Positions 21,519 to 30,318 of a stretch of 64,000 nucleotides of DNA are shown here, in pieces (the first letter of the stretch is position 1; each line of letters starts with the position of its first letter). A program made the translations under genes and the position numbers. Source of the DNA: Methylophaga sp. (GTDB taxonomy: Bacteria; Pseudomonadota; Gammaproteobacteria; Nitrosococcales; Methylophagaceae); contig NZSL01000008.1 of the NCBI GenBank assembly GCA_002696735.1, positions 1 through 64,000 on the forward strand. Direction: 5' to 3'. The notes beneath the pieces are model-generated. The model saw only the letters and a program-made list of their open reading frames with translations. It searched no databases and was not told the DNA's origin.

Positions 21519-23185
21519 TAGCGTTAACTGTTCGCCAGCTGGCGGTGGTAGAAGATTTATCCTTAACTTTTAAATCCGGCATGACTTCACTAACGGGTGA
21601 AACCGGGGCCGGTAAATCCATATTGGTGGATGCCCTTGGTCTGGTACTGGGGGATCGTGCTGATTCAAATATGGTACGCCATGGAAGTGAACGTGCTGAA
21701 ATAGAAGCCAGTTTTGATATCAGCAGTAACTTGCCGCTTCAACAGTGGCTTAAAGAACAAGAACTTGATGATGAAGATCAATGTCATCTGCGCCGAACAA
21801 TCAGCCGTGATGGTCGCTCCAAAGCGTATATCAATGCCCGACAGGTTGCATTAACCCAACTACGTAATATCAGTGAATTAAGTGTTGATATTCATGGACA
21901 GCATGAACACCAATCCTTGTTACGGACGGAGACTCAGCGCGAACTTCTGGATATTGTCGCTAACAATAAAGCCCTGCTTAAATCATTAAAACAAGCCCAT
22001 GCCGAGTGGCAAAAAATTCAGCAGCAACTGGCTGCAATCCGTCAGCAAACTGAACAGCAACTGGCACGTCAGGAATTATTAAACTATCAGGTCAGTGAGC
22101 TTGAACCGTTAGCACTGACAGACGAGAGCATCAACTTACTGCTACAGGACCAGCAACAGCTTGCACATGCTGCTCAACTTCTCCATACCAGCGAATCAAC
22201 ACTGCATAATTTATTTGAGCAGGAGCATGGTGCGGCTTACGATCTGATTGGTTCAGCACTGACCGAGCTGGAAAAGTTACAACAATACGAACCCCGTTTT
22301 ACCGAGATCATTGAGACGCTGAACAGTGCGGCAATCAACCTTGATGAAACGGCCACTTCGCTACGTCATTATCTGGACAGTGCGGATCTGGATCCGGCGA
22401 GGCTGGAAGCCGTTGAAGATCAGTTAGCTGTGTTACATGATCTGGCGCGTAAACATCATGTTGAAATTGAGGCCTTACCTGCCCATTATCAGGCTTTGTG
22501 TGATGAATTGGATAGCCTGTCAAAATCCCAGCAAAATCAGACAAAGTTGTCTCAGCAACTCAAAGCCCAGGAAAAATTATGTCTGGACTTATCTGCACAG
22601 ATCCGTGCAAACAGAGAAAAACATGCTAAACCTCTGGCGGAGACCATTACCCAGTCCATACAACAACTGGCCATACCTGCTGGCCGTATAGAATTTGTTA
22701 TCACACCCTTTGAAGATGGCAAATTCAGTGAACATGGTGCGGATCAAATTCAATTGTTGGTCAGCACCAATCCCGGCCAGCCGGCAGGAGAATTGGGCAA
22801 AATTGCATCGGGAGGTGAATTAGCACGGATAAGCCTGGCCATTCAGGTAGTTACTGCAGGAAAACGTAGCGTTCCTACGTTAATATTTGATGAAGTTGAT
22901 GTGGGAATAGGCGGCGGCGTTGCTGAAATTGTTGGTCAACATCTCAAATTACTGGCATCAAGCCAGCAGGTGATCTGTATTACTCATTTGCCTCAAGTCG
23001 CGGCACAAGCTCATCAGCAACTGCAGGTTACAAAGATTCTGGGTGAAGATAAAACCCATACTGAAATCAGCGAACTTAATCGTGAACAACGCATTGAGGA
23101 AATTGCCCGGATGCTGGGCGGAATGAACCTGACCCAGAAAACTCGTTCACATGCTGAGGAGATGCTGGATCAGGGACAAAACTGA
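21512..23185 (+). CDS. recN: DNA repair protein RecN
   Basis: SMC-like ATPase that acts early in double-strand break repair. The 557 residues have Walker A GETGAGKS near the N-terminus, a long Gln/Leu/Glu-rich coiled coil, then the ABC signature ASGGELARI and Walker B LIFDEVDVGIGG. The ATG at 21512 overlaps the nadK stop by 7 bases and gives the expected N-terminus; an ATG 6 codons upstream is possible but lies within nadK. No clear LexA box is seen, and coupling to nadK is likely. Confidence 0.96.
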   Translation: MLIALTVRQLAVVEDLSLTFKSGMTSLTGETGAGKSILVDALGLVLGDRADSNMVRHGSERAEIEASFDISSNLPLQQWLKEQELDDEDQCHLRRTISRDGRSKAYINARQVALTQLRNISELSVDIHGQHEHQSLLRTETQRELLDIVANNKALLKSLKQAHAEWQKIQQQLAAIRQQTEQQLARQELLNYQVSELEPLALTDESINLLLQDQQQLAHAAQLLHTSESTLHNLFEQEHGAAYDLIGSALTELEKLQQYEPRFTEIIETLNSAAINLDETATSLRHYLDSADLDPARLEAVEDQLAVLHDLARKHHVEIEALPAHYQALCDELDSLSKSQQNQTKLSQQLKAQEKLCLDLSAQIRANREKHAKPLAETITQSIQQLAIPAGRIEFVITPFEDGKFSEHGADQIQLLVSTNPGQPAGELGKIASGGELARISLAIQVVTAGKRSVPTLIFDEVDVGIGGGVAEIVGQHLKLLASSQQVICITHLPQVAAQAHQQLQVTKILGEDKTHTEISELNREQRIEEIARMLGGMNLTQKTRSHAEEMLDQGQN

Positions 23186-23186
23186 T

Positions 23187-23609
23187 TTATCGTTCTTTTT
23201 TGCAGTCTTCGCGGTTGCAAATGCCATAGATGTAAAGGCTGTGATCGGTCATTTCAAACCCATTCGCCTTGGCAATCTCTCTTTGCCGCTCTTCAATCAC
23301 CTCATCATAAAATTCGATAATGCGATTGCATTTCACACAGAACAAATGATCATGATGTTCGCCATCTTCCAGTTCAAAGACCGCATGTCCACCATCAATA
23401 TTTAATCGTGAAACCAGCCCTGCACCCTCAAATTGCGTAAGCACTCGGTAAACAGTTGCCAGACCGATTTCCTCTCCCATTTCCAGCAAAGCCTTATAGA
23501 CATCTTCAGCACTTAAATGGCGCTGTTTGGAGTGTTCAAGAATCTCCAGCACCTTTAAACGTGGCAGAGTAATTTTCAATCCCGCTTTTCTTAAATCTTG
23601 TCTTTCCAT
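23187..23609 (-). CDS. fur: ferric uptake regulator Fur
   Basis: Iron-responsive repressor. The 140-residue protein has an N-terminal winged helix (RKAGLKITLPRLKVLEIL at the start), the metal region HHDHLFCVKC and a second Cys pair CNREDC near the end, as in structural-zinc Fur proteins. It is divergent from bamE, a conserved arrangement, and ends 1 bp from the convergent recN stop. I see no strong Fur box in the fur-bamE gap. Confidence 0.96.
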   Translation of the reverse strand: MERQDLRKAGLKITLPRLKVLEILEHSKQRHLSAEDVYKALLEMGEEIGLATVYRVLTQFEGAGLVSRLNIDGGHAVFELEDGEHHDHLFCVKCNRIIEFYDEVIEERQREIAKANGFEMTDHSLYIYGICNREDCKKER

Positions 23610-23686
23610 TATTATTGTTGCCTCGTAGAATAGTTACGAATAGCGTATCATCGCACTTTGGTCATCAACACAGAAACAAATACTAA

Positions 23687-24265
23687 ATGAAAAGCCTGCT
23701 TATTTATAGCCTTTCCTTGGTTATTCTCACTCTCAGCGCCTGTAGCAAAGACAAAATCCCTGGTGTTTATCGAATTGATATTCAACAAGGCAATCAGGTT
23801 ACACAGGAAATGCTCAGTAAGCTCGAACCTGGCATGACTAAAAGCCAGGTATCTTTTGTGATGGGAACACCGATGTTAATTGATGTATTCCATCCGAATC
23901 GCTGGGATTACATATACAGTTTCCACCCCGGAAACGGTACACGCGAGCAGCGTCGCATCACTTTGTATTTTGATGAAGCAGAAACGCTTGACTACATTGA
24001 TGGCAATACCCAGATTGTTGAAAACATCCAATTAACGGAAGAACAGCGCACTGATACTAACGTGGTGGTTCCGTTAAACGAGAAGAAAACCGGTTTCTTC
24101 AATGGCATATTTAATGTGTTTGGCCTAGGCGAAGATGAAGCAGAGATTATCGAAGACGATAACGAAACTGATGCCGCTGAGAAAAAGCAGAAAGAAGCTC
24201 TGCCGGAAAACTTAGATGACTCAATGGGAACACAACCTGCAGGTCAGCTCCCAGATATTCAGTAA
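23687..24265 (+). CDS. bamE: outer-membrane assembly lipoprotein BamE (SmpA/OmlA)
   Basis: Small subunit of the BAM complex that inserts outer-membrane proteins. The signal peptide ends LSAC with lipidated Cys19. The SmpA/OmlA fold spans about 22-118 and contains GVYRIDIQQGN and the conserved GMTKSQV...MGTP pattern. At 192 residues it is longer than the E. coli protein (113) because of an acidic, Glu/Asp-rich tail from about 125; such extensions occur in other gammaproteobacteria. Confidence 0.94.
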   Translation: MKSLLIYSLSLVILTLSACSKDKIPGVYRIDIQQGNQVTQEMLSKLEPGMTKSQVSFVMGTPMLIDVFHPNRWDYIYSFHPGNGTREQRRITLYFDEAETLDYIDGNTQIVENIQLTEEQRTDTNVVVPLNEKKTGFFNGIFNVFGLGEDEAEIIEDDNETDAAEKKQKEALPENLDDSMGTQPAGQLPDIQ

Positions 24266-24277
24266 GTCCCTGAAACG

Positions 24278-24907
24278 CTATTCCTGAACCGGTTCAAACT
24301 GGCCGGTTTGGGAATTAAAACAAAGCAACTCTCCTGCTGCCAAGTCAAAATACCAGCCGTGTAAGGTCAAACGACCCTCTTCTACCCGTTGCTGAACACA
24401 TTCAAAACTCATCAAATTATCCAGCGAAACTAGCACTGCACGTTGTTCGCAGGCCTTTAACTGACTGGCCTCATCGCCATCAGCGTGCGAATTAACCCAG
24501 TCCTTTGCCGGTTGTGCAATTGAAACCCACTGATGGATGAATTTTGAGTTTTGTTGTCCATCATCATCCCACAGCGCACGTATACCACCACAGTTGGCAT
24601 GCCCCATGACAATAATGTTTTCGACTTCAAGATTATTAACGGCAAATTCAAGTGCTGAGCTGGTGCCATGATGTAAACCATCATTCTCACAGGGTGGCAC
24701 CAGATTGGCGACGTTTCTGACGGTAAATAAATCCCCAGGATCACAATCTGTCAAAATCGCGGGATCAACTCGAGAATCACAACAGCCAACCATTAAGGTT
24801 TTCGCTGGCTGCCCCGTTTTCATACTGGCATAAAGTCGGCTGTCCTGACCAAAGTATTGTTTTTTAAAACGTTGAAAACCTTCAATTAATCTATCTGTAT
24901 TCGCCAT
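24278..24907 (-). CDS. beta-class carbonic anhydrase
   Basis: Interconverts CO2 and bicarbonate in the cytoplasm. The 209 residues keep the zinc site: C42 in GCCDSRV with the Asp44-Arg46 dyad, and H103 and C106 in GHANCGG. Length and sequence match the bacterial Can/CynT group. The ATG is 3 bp downstream of the MBL-fold gene stop, so the two are co-transcribed. Confidence 0.95.
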   Translation of the reverse strand: MANTDRLIEGFQRFKKQYFGQDSRLYASMKTGQPAKTLMVGCCDSRVDPAILTDCDPGDLFTVRNVANLVPPCENDGLHHGTSSALEFAVNNLEVENIIVMGHANCGGIRALWDDDGQQNSKFIHQWVSIAQPAKDWVNSHADGDEASQLKACEQRAVLVSLDNLMSFECVQQRVEEGRLTLHGWYFDLAAGELLCFNSQTGQFEPVQE

Positions 24908-24910
24908 TTT

Positions 24911-25552
24911 TTATGCATGTCTCAAAAACGTTAAAAAAGGATTATGTTGTTTCTCATGGGAAATGGTTGTGACCGGTCCATGACCACTATGCACTCGCAA
25001 ATGCCCGGGTAATTGCATTAACCGTTGTAAGCTTTGCTGCATTATAGCCGGATTCCCCATAGGTAGGTCAGTGCGTCCAACGCTGCCAGAGAATAAGGTG
25101 TCACCGACAAAGATATCCTGCTCGTCATAGTAACAACCCTGGCCTGGTGTATGCCCAGGGGTCGAGATAAACCTCAGTTTGGTATTCCCCAGCTGAATTT
25201 CATCACCATCGTCGACAAAATGGTCAATTCGTCCACATGGCCGATTAAATGCTGGCTCGCCAAACCAGTCCCCCTGTATCGGTAATGTCTCAAATAATGG
25301 AACCTCGTTTCGCGGCAGGTAGGTCGGCACATCAAATTGCGATTGTAAGTAGACCAGGCCTCCTGCATGGTCCAGGTGACCATGTGTTAGCAATATCATC
25401 TGTATGCGGGGACGAGGATTGATTGACAGCAACTTTTGCACTAATTCATCTGTTTCGCCGGTATCGATTACTGCTGCATCACCAGTCGTCTCATCCTCGA
25501 TTAAATAGGTATTGACCTGAAATGCACCAACGGTAAAGCAGGTGATTTTCAT
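24911..25552 (-). CDS. MBL-fold metallohydrolase (glyoxalase II-like family)
   Basis: The 213-residue protein has the metal-binding THGHLDHAGG motif (H57, H59, D61, H62), the later HTPGQG His and the bridging Asp in FVGDTLFSG. This resembles the YcbL/glyoxalase-II-like small hydrolases; the substrate is unproven. Start taken at ATG 25552, with GGGAGAG 9 bases upstream; an in-frame start 6 codons earlier lies next to the terminator of the preceding gene. Confidence 0.9.
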   Translation of the reverse strand: MKITCFTVGAFQVNTYLIEDETTGDAAVIDTGETDELVQKLLSINPRPRIQMILLTHGHLDHAGGLVYLQSQFDVPTYLPRNEVPLFETLPIQGDWFGEPAFNRPCGRIDHFVDDGDEIQLGNTKLRFISTPGHTPGQGCYYDEQDIFVGDTLFSGSVGRTDLPMGNPAIMQQSLQRLMQLPGHLRVHSGHGPVTTISHEKQHNPFLTFLRHA

Positions 25553-25570
25553 CCTGTATAACTCTCCCAA

Positions 25571-25605
25571 AAAAAAACAGCTGGTCGGTTAAACCAGCTG
25601 TTTTT
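25571..25605 (-). terminator. Rho-independent terminator of the WYEAN-repeat gene
   Basis: A near-perfect stem AAAAACAGCTGGT / ACCAGCTGTTTTT (25573-25585 with 25593-25605) and a run of T on the minus strand lie 22 bp after the stop of the repeat-protein gene. It would separate that gene from the MBL-fold/carbonic anhydrase pair. Confidence 0.9.
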
Positions 25606-25626
25606 AATAATGACATGTAAGACGTT

Positions 25627-26859
25627 TTATTTATCTTTGTTTTTCTGCGCTTCGCGCGCTAAACGCATATTGTTTTCAAACCAATCACGTTTAATTTTTT
25701 GGGTACGGGCCAGATTGATATTAGCTTCATACCATTTCTTTTTGATATCTGCATGTGGATCGGGATGCAGGTTCGCTTCATACCATTTTTGATGGCTTTC
25801 ACGAGCGGCCTGCAAGTTGGCTTCATACCATTTTTTATCACTGGCCGTCTGCTCATCACTGAATTCATACCAGTGTTTATCGGTTGGCGTCTGATCCAGA
25901 TTGGCTTCATACCATTTACTGTGTTGTTCACGGAATTTGGCCAGATTAGCTTCTTGGAAGCGTTTTTTCCAATCGGTATCGCCCGCTTCTTTGAACTCAT
26001 ACCAATGGGTAGTCGTAGGCGTATTGTCCAAATTGGCTTCATACCAGTGACGATTCGCTCTAACCGTTTCTACTGCTGTGCGTAAATTGGCCTCATACCA
26101 TTTTTTCTTGCTATCAAGATGATCCACCATATTGGCTTCGTACCAATGCGTATCGCGCTGTTGAGCTGGACGCTGATTCGCTTCATACCATTTGGAATTT
26201 TCACGAGCAACATGGGTATTGTAGGCAAACCAGTCACGCTTGATTTGTTGGGTACGTGCCAGACTGATATTAGCTTCATACCATTTCTTTTTGATATCCG
26301 CATGTGGATCGGGATGCAGGTTCGCTTCATACCATTTTTGATGGCTTTCCCGAGCCGCTTGCAGGTTGGCTTCATACCATTTTTTATCACTGGCAGTCTG
26401 CTCATCACTGAACTCATACCAGTGTTTCTCCGTTGGCGTCTGATCCAGGTTGGCTTCATACCATTTACTGTGCTGCTCACGGAATTTTGCCAGGTTGGCC
26501 TGTTGCCAACGCCTTTTCAAATCACTGTATTGTGAATCAGCAAATTCATACCAATGGGTTTGTGTAGGCGTTTTATCCAGGTTCGCTTCATACCAATGAC
26601 GGTTCGCCCGCACTGCTTCAACAGCAGTACGCAAATTGGCTTCATACCATTTTTTCTTGGTATCAAGATGCTTCACCATGTTCGCTTCATACCACGGACG
26701 TTCAGAATGCTTTACAGGATTCTGTGCCGCTTTGTACCAAGGCAGTTTTTTCATTTTATCTCTCACTGCGTTTGCGGATTGCAACTTAGCTTTAATGCTA
26801 TCAACTGTTGCGTGATTGCTCTCGTACCACTTTGTTTTAATATCTATTGTGCTACTCAT
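25627..26859 (-). CDS. tandem WYEAN-motif repeat protein, unknown function
   Basis: A 410-residue protein that I do not recognise. It carries 25 repeats of a W-Y-E-A-N type motif: 15 exact WYEAN (first residues 56, 71, 89, 133, 161, 176, 193, 224, 239, 254, 272, 316, 344, 359, 376), four WYEF (103, 147, 286, 330), one WYESN (11) and five degenerate copies (41, 118, 210, 301, 393). Spacing is 14-18 residues. Between motifs it is rich in Lys, Arg, Glu, Gln, His and Ala. There is no Cys, signal peptide or membrane segment, and only one Gly. Residues 41-223 and 224-406 are a 183-residue duplication without gaps. An AGAGGT ribosome site 7 bases before the ATG and a strong downstream terminator show an expressed gene. 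It may be a multivalent binding scaffold or a surface of amphipathic helices with Trp/Tyr anchors; this is inference only. Confidence 0.9.
   Translation of the reverse strand: MSSTIDIKTKWYESNHATVDSIKAKLQSANAVRDKMKKLPWYKAAQNPVKHSERPWYEANMVKHLDTKKKWYEANLRTAVEAVRANRHWYEANLDKTPTQTHWYEFADSQYSDLKRRWQQANLAKFREQHSKWYEANLDQTPTEKHWYEFSDEQTASDKKWYEANLQAARESHQKWYEANLHPDPHADIKKKWYEANISLARTQQIKRDWFAYNTHVARENSKWYEANQRPAQQRDTHWYEANMVDHLDSKKKWYEANLRTAVETVRANRHWYEANLDNTPTTTHWYEFKEAGDTDWKKRFQEANLAKFREQHSKWYEANLDQTPTDKHWYEFSDEQTASDKKWYEANLQAARESHQKWYEANLHPDPHADIKKKWYEANINLARTQKIKRDWFENNMRLAREAQKNKDK
25642..26190 (-). repeat. second unit of the 549-bp tandem coding repeat
   Basis: Encodes residues 224-406 and directly abuts the first unit. 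In sampled stretches, differences from unit one are mainly third-base synonymous changes (for example CTG/TTG, CAA/CAG, GCG/GCC and CGG/CGT within nine codons of identical protein), so the duplication is old and the protein sequence is kept by selection. Confidence 0.93.
26191..26739 (-). repeat. first unit of the 549-bp tandem coding repeat
   Basis: Encodes residues 41-223 of the WYEAN-repeat protein. Every W-containing motif in it has a counterpart exactly 183 residues later. Protein identity is highest in the middle (residues about 119-207) and low at the edges. Confidence 0.93.
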
Positions 26860-26874
26860 TGCGTTTACCTCTTT

Positions 26875-26922
26875 GGGTAGTTTTACAAACTGATACTACC
26901 CCAGAAGTGAAGCCTACTACAA
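26875..26922 (-). promoter_or_regulatory. putative promoter and inverted repeat ahead of the WYEAN-repeat gene
   Basis: Read on the minus strand, TTGTAG (26917-26922) and TAGTAT (26893-26898) are 18 bp apart and could be a weak sigma-70 promoter. GGGTAGT/ACTACCC arms (26875-26881 and 26895-26901) with a 13-base spacer form an inverted repeat that overlaps the -10 and lies just upstream of the ribosome site. It could be an operator or an mRNA hairpin. Confidence 0.35.
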
Positions 26923-26957
26923 GTAAAACCATGCGATGAGACAGCGAAATAATCTAA

Positions 26958-27374
26958 TTATTCAAAGCAATGCTTTTCAGCTTTTACCCGCTGCAACATA
27001 GCTATTTTCTGTTCCACTTGCTGTGTTCTTCTGGCCTCTTTTTCATCTACCAGAGAAGAATATCCCAGATAGGCCAGACCCAACCATCCCTCAACAATCG
27101 GGATCGTATCAAAAGCAATTAATGTCGCGGCCAGTTTATTACTGCCATCCTCGTAAAAGCCAGGCTTGTAACTATAACGATATGGATGAAGCTGGTTGAT
27201 AGCACCATCAATTTCAACGCAGCTATGCTTGCGGATTTCATCGGTAATTTGCACTACCGGCGGTTCATAATAAATTGGCTCAGTCGGCACGGGAACAGGT
27301 GTTAACGCCTGTACTGGTAACACCATAAAACCAAGCATCAAACCTATAGACTTGATAAAAAATTGATTTTTCAT
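26958..27374 (-). CDS. small exported protein, unknown function
   Basis: The 138-residue product begins with a clear signal peptide (basic MKNQFFIK, hydrophobic core, likely cleavage after VQA), then a Pro-rich stretch. The mature part has two Cys, one in KHSCVEI and one four residues from the end, which could form a disulfide, and a Tyr-rich YRYSYKPGFYEDGS segment. The middle is mildly hydrophobic (about 85-105). ATG 27374 was chosen with AGGT 9 bases upstream; an ATG three codons earlier is possible. It lies between the Lon-like protease and the WYEAN-repeat gene on the same strand, 98 bp from the latter. I do not recognise the family. Confidence 0.8.
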   Translation of the reverse strand: MKNQFFIKSIGLMLGFMVLPVQALTPVPVPTEPIYYEPPVVQITDEIRKHSCVEIDGAINQLHPYRYSYKPGFYEDGSNKLAATLIAFDTIPIVEGWLGLAYLGYSSLVDEKEARRTQQVEQKIAMLQRVKAEKHCFE

Positions 27375-27529
27375 AACTGACATACCTATACAATTTATGC
27401 GTGTTTGCCTGTAGAGGTTAACGGCTGACCTGACCGTAACTATAGCCTAAGGCTTGTTTATCTTTCATCTCCGCTATTGCTGGTGACTATTTCTTGTCCG
27501 ACAAGGCGGTGATGAAGATAAAATCAGCC

Positions 27530-29923
27530 CTAATCACTTGCTTCATGGCTACTGTCTTTATCATGCTTGTGCAGCTCCGCCCAATTGGCCAGTCTTGCCG
27601 CGACAGCGCCATTAAAACTGTTTTCAGGATAGTTGCCCTGTTCGTCTGCTTCGCCAGCCTCATATTCACTCAGCACATTGATAGCATCGCTGATGTCATC
27701 GACAGCGTAAATATGAAACAGACCATTCTCAACGGATTGTCTGACTTCGGGTTTCAGCATCAGATGCTGCATATTACTGCGGGGAATAATCACGCCTTGT
27801 GTGCCTGTCATTCCCACCAGACAACAGACATCATAAAAGCCCTCAATCTTTTCATTAACGCCACCGATAGCCTGAACCTGCCCGAACTGGTTCATTGATC
27901 CGGTAATAGCGATAGATTGTTTGAGTGGAATTCTGGCAATAGAAGATAATAAAGCACACAGCTCAGCGACTGTTGCACTATCGCCATCGATCTCACCATA
28001 ATTCTGTTCAAACACAATACTGGCAGCCATGGATAGCGGTTTATCTGCCGCATAAAAAGACCCCAGATAAGCAGCCAGAATCATCACACCTTTTGCATGC
28101 AGGTTGCCCCCCAGCTCCACTTCTCTTTCAATATCAATAATCGCATCATCACCATATCGGCAACTGGCAGTGATGCGGGTAGGTTCACCAAAATGAAAAC
28201 TGCCGATGCTCAATACCGATAAGCCATTGACCTGACCGATATGCTTGCCATTCACATCCAGTTGAATAATCTGCCGCTGTATTTGCTGATAAACCACTGA
28301 ACGAACGCGATCCACCCTTCTGAGACGCTGTTGCCAGGCATGATTCACCGCATCAGCAGTAATTTCAGCCTGTTGGTATTTGCGAGTCCAATAGGCGGCT
28401 TCACGCAACAGATCAGTCATATCAGCAATATGCAGCGACATTTGTTGCCCATCATTAATTGATCTCGCTGCATATTCAATCATTAATGCCACTGCACTCT
28501 GCTGCAAAGCGGGCAAATGCTCATTCATTGCTGTTGAGGCAATCAATTTTGCCATTTGCATATGTGTTTCAGCCGTACGCGGTAATTCATCTTCCAAATC
28601 AGCCAGCACTTTAAATAATCCAGCAAACTCGGGATCCAATTCATACAGTTGATAATAAAGATCCCGGTTCCCCAGTAAAATCACTTTGGCTGAAAGCGGG
28701 ATTGGTTCAGGTTCTAGTGAAACCGTTGCCACCAGACTATAGGTTCGTTCAAGGTTTTCCAGGGGTATTTCGGAAGCTTTTAACGCTGCCTTCAACCCCT
28801 CCCAGGCAAAAGGCTGCTCCAGAAGCTTTTCGGCATCAACAATTAAAAAGCCGCCATTGGCACGATGTAATGCGCCCGCCTTAATCAAGGTAAAGTCAGT
28901 CACCAGTGCACCCATCATTGCCATGTTTTCAACACAGCCCAATAGATTCTGATGATTTGGTTGATTGAGATACACCACCGGAGCTCCATGCAGATCGGCA
29001 TTATCCACAATCAGGTTAATCTGATAGCGCTTCAGACAATTATCGACATTAACATCTTCCTGCCTCTCTTCATTTTTGAGGAACATCTCGATATTCCTCT
29101 GAATATCAAATTGCATATCATCAAAATAATTCTGTAACGGCTCGGATTTTGGATAAGCATGGCGTAAAAAATCGATTTGCCGGGTTATCACTTCTAACGC
29201 AACCTGATCATTCAGCGCGGTAATCTTATTTACCGTGTCATGTTCCCATTCATGAATTTCAATCAGGGTATCCTGCATTGACACCTGTAATTTCGCGATA
29301 GCCTCTTCCGTTTCCATTTTCTTGGCATAGGGCAGATCTTCAAAATCTTCGCCAGATAAAGGCTCCCCTTCATGCTGAGCTGCAAAGGCGTAACTGCCAT
29401 CTTCCATTCTAAGCAGTACAACGCCCTGTTTATCCGCTTCAGTCTGCAGTGCACCAAACAAGCGTACCCGGTGCTGGCGACTGGCTTCTTCAATTGCCCT
29501 TACTCTTCCCCGATAATATTCGTCATCAAAAGCGTGAGGTAATTGTTGCTGTAGCGCTTTGATAACCCGCTCGATATCCAGTTTTAACTGCGCACCATCA
29601 CCGGCGGGTAATGACAATGATTTAGGCTGTTGAGGTAAATCAAAATTATGTAAATAAGCCCAATCTTCTGCATCAGGCCGGTTGGCAGTATGTTTGGTGA
29701 GATATTCACTGACCAGCGACTTTTTACCCATGCCGGCCTCCCCCATCACATACAGGTTATAACCATCTGCTTGAATATTCGCTGCAAATTCAATTGCTTC
29801 GCGGGCTCTGTCCTGGCCAATCAAGCCTGTTAAAGGCTCCACTGTAGCGGTAGTTTTGAAGGGCAGATCAGCCGGATTGCAGCCGTGATACAGTTGTGAC
29901 GCGTTTAAGTGAGTTACAGACAT
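27530..29923 (-). CDS. Lon-family ATP-dependent protease (YcbZ/LonH-like)
   Basis: The 797 residues have a Walker A GEAGMGKKS at 61-69 and a divergent AAA+ region with a helical insertion. The C-terminal S16 Lon protease domain has catalytic Ser649 in DGDSATVAEL and Lys692 in VNEKIEG. The Ser-Lys spacing of 43 equals that of E. coli Lon. There is no N-terminal LAN substrate domain, so it is not housekeeping Lon; the arrangement matches the predicted protease YcbZ family, whose role is poorly known. The two genes downstream on the same strand are the small exported protein and the WYEAN-repeat protein. Confidence 0.93.
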   Translation of the reverse strand: MSVTHLNASQLYHGCNPADLPFKTTATVEPLTGLIGQDRAREAIEFAANIQADGYNLYVMGEAGMGKKSLVSEYLTKHTANRPDAEDWAYLHNFDLPQQPKSLSLPAGDGAQLKLDIERVIKALQQQLPHAFDDEYYRGRVRAIEEASRQHRVRLFGALQTEADKQGVVLLRMEDGSYAFAAQHEGEPLSGEDFEDLPYAKKMETEEAIAKLQVSMQDTLIEIHEWEHDTVNKITALNDQVALEVITRQIDFLRHAYPKSEPLQNYFDDMQFDIQRNIEMFLKNEERQEDVNVDNCLKRYQINLIVDNADLHGAPVVYLNQPNHQNLLGCVENMAMMGALVTDFTLIKAGALHRANGGFLIVDAEKLLEQPFAWEGLKAALKASEIPLENLERTYSLVATVSLEPEPIPLSAKVILLGNRDLYYQLYELDPEFAGLFKVLADLEDELPRTAETHMQMAKLIASTAMNEHLPALQQSAVALMIEYAARSINDGQQMSLHIADMTDLLREAAYWTRKYQQAEITADAVNHAWQQRLRRVDRVRSVVYQQIQRQIIQLDVNGKHIGQVNGLSVLSIGSFHFGEPTRITASCRYGDDAIIDIEREVELGGNLHAKGVMILAAYLGSFYAADKPLSMAASIVFEQNYGEIDGDSATVAELCALLSSIARIPLKQSIAITGSMNQFGQVQAIGGVNEKIEGFYDVCCLVGMTGTQGVIIPRSNMQHLMLKPEVRQSVENGLFHIYAVDDISDAINVLSEYEAGEADEQGNYPENSFNGAVAARLANWAELHKHDKDSSHEASD

Positions 29924-30005
29924 GGATATCTCTGGACGAATGAACAGAACTTAGCTTAGGCTAGGGGCATCTGATAGGCAACTGCATCGATAAGGGATAA
30001 AAATT

Positions 30006-30311
30006 ATGGCAGGTCAGGATTTTGAAGAAAAACGCAATTATTTCCGAATGCGCGTCAACGGTCCGGTACAGATAAAGCGTCCGGATACCACAGAAAGTTT
30101 TCAGGCAGAAGGACTCGATTTAAGCGCCAGCGGTTTAAGTTTGATAGCGGATGAAATGGTTAGCGAGGGGGAAATACTGGATATCAGCATTAAAAGTCAT
30201 AATCCGGACCTGGCCGACTTTGTTGCACAGGCTGAAGTGGTCAGAGTTGAGCCTTCTGAAGAACAGGCGGGACGTTTCAATATTTCATTGAAGTTTACGA
30301 CAATCTATTGA
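30006..30311 (+). CDS. PilZ-domain c-di-GMP receptor
   Basis: A 101-residue single-domain protein with both PilZ binding signatures: an Arg-rich RNYFRMR start (residues about 10-16) and DLSASGLS (DxSxxG) about 25 residues later. It should bind c-di-GMP and pass the signal to an unknown partner. It stands alone, divergent from the Lon-like gene, in a window with seven GGDEF/EAL proteins. Confidence 0.93.
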   Translation: MAGQDFEEKRNYFRMRVNGPVQIKRPDTTESFQAEGLDLSASGLSLIADEMVSEGEILDISIKSHNPDLADFVAQAEVVRVEPSEEQAGRFNISLKFTTIY

Positions 30312-30318
30312 CGTCAGC

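Noticed and set aside
25659..26535. Long open frames opposite and alongside the WYEAN gene
   Set aside because: They arise because the repeated codons avoid stops periodically in other frames. They lack ribosome sites and only mirror the repeat.
25627..26859. CRISPR-like short direct repeats with a period of about 45 bp
   Set aside because: The period varies in multiples of three (42-54 bp), the repeats keep one coding frame, and no cas genes are near. It is a coding repeat.
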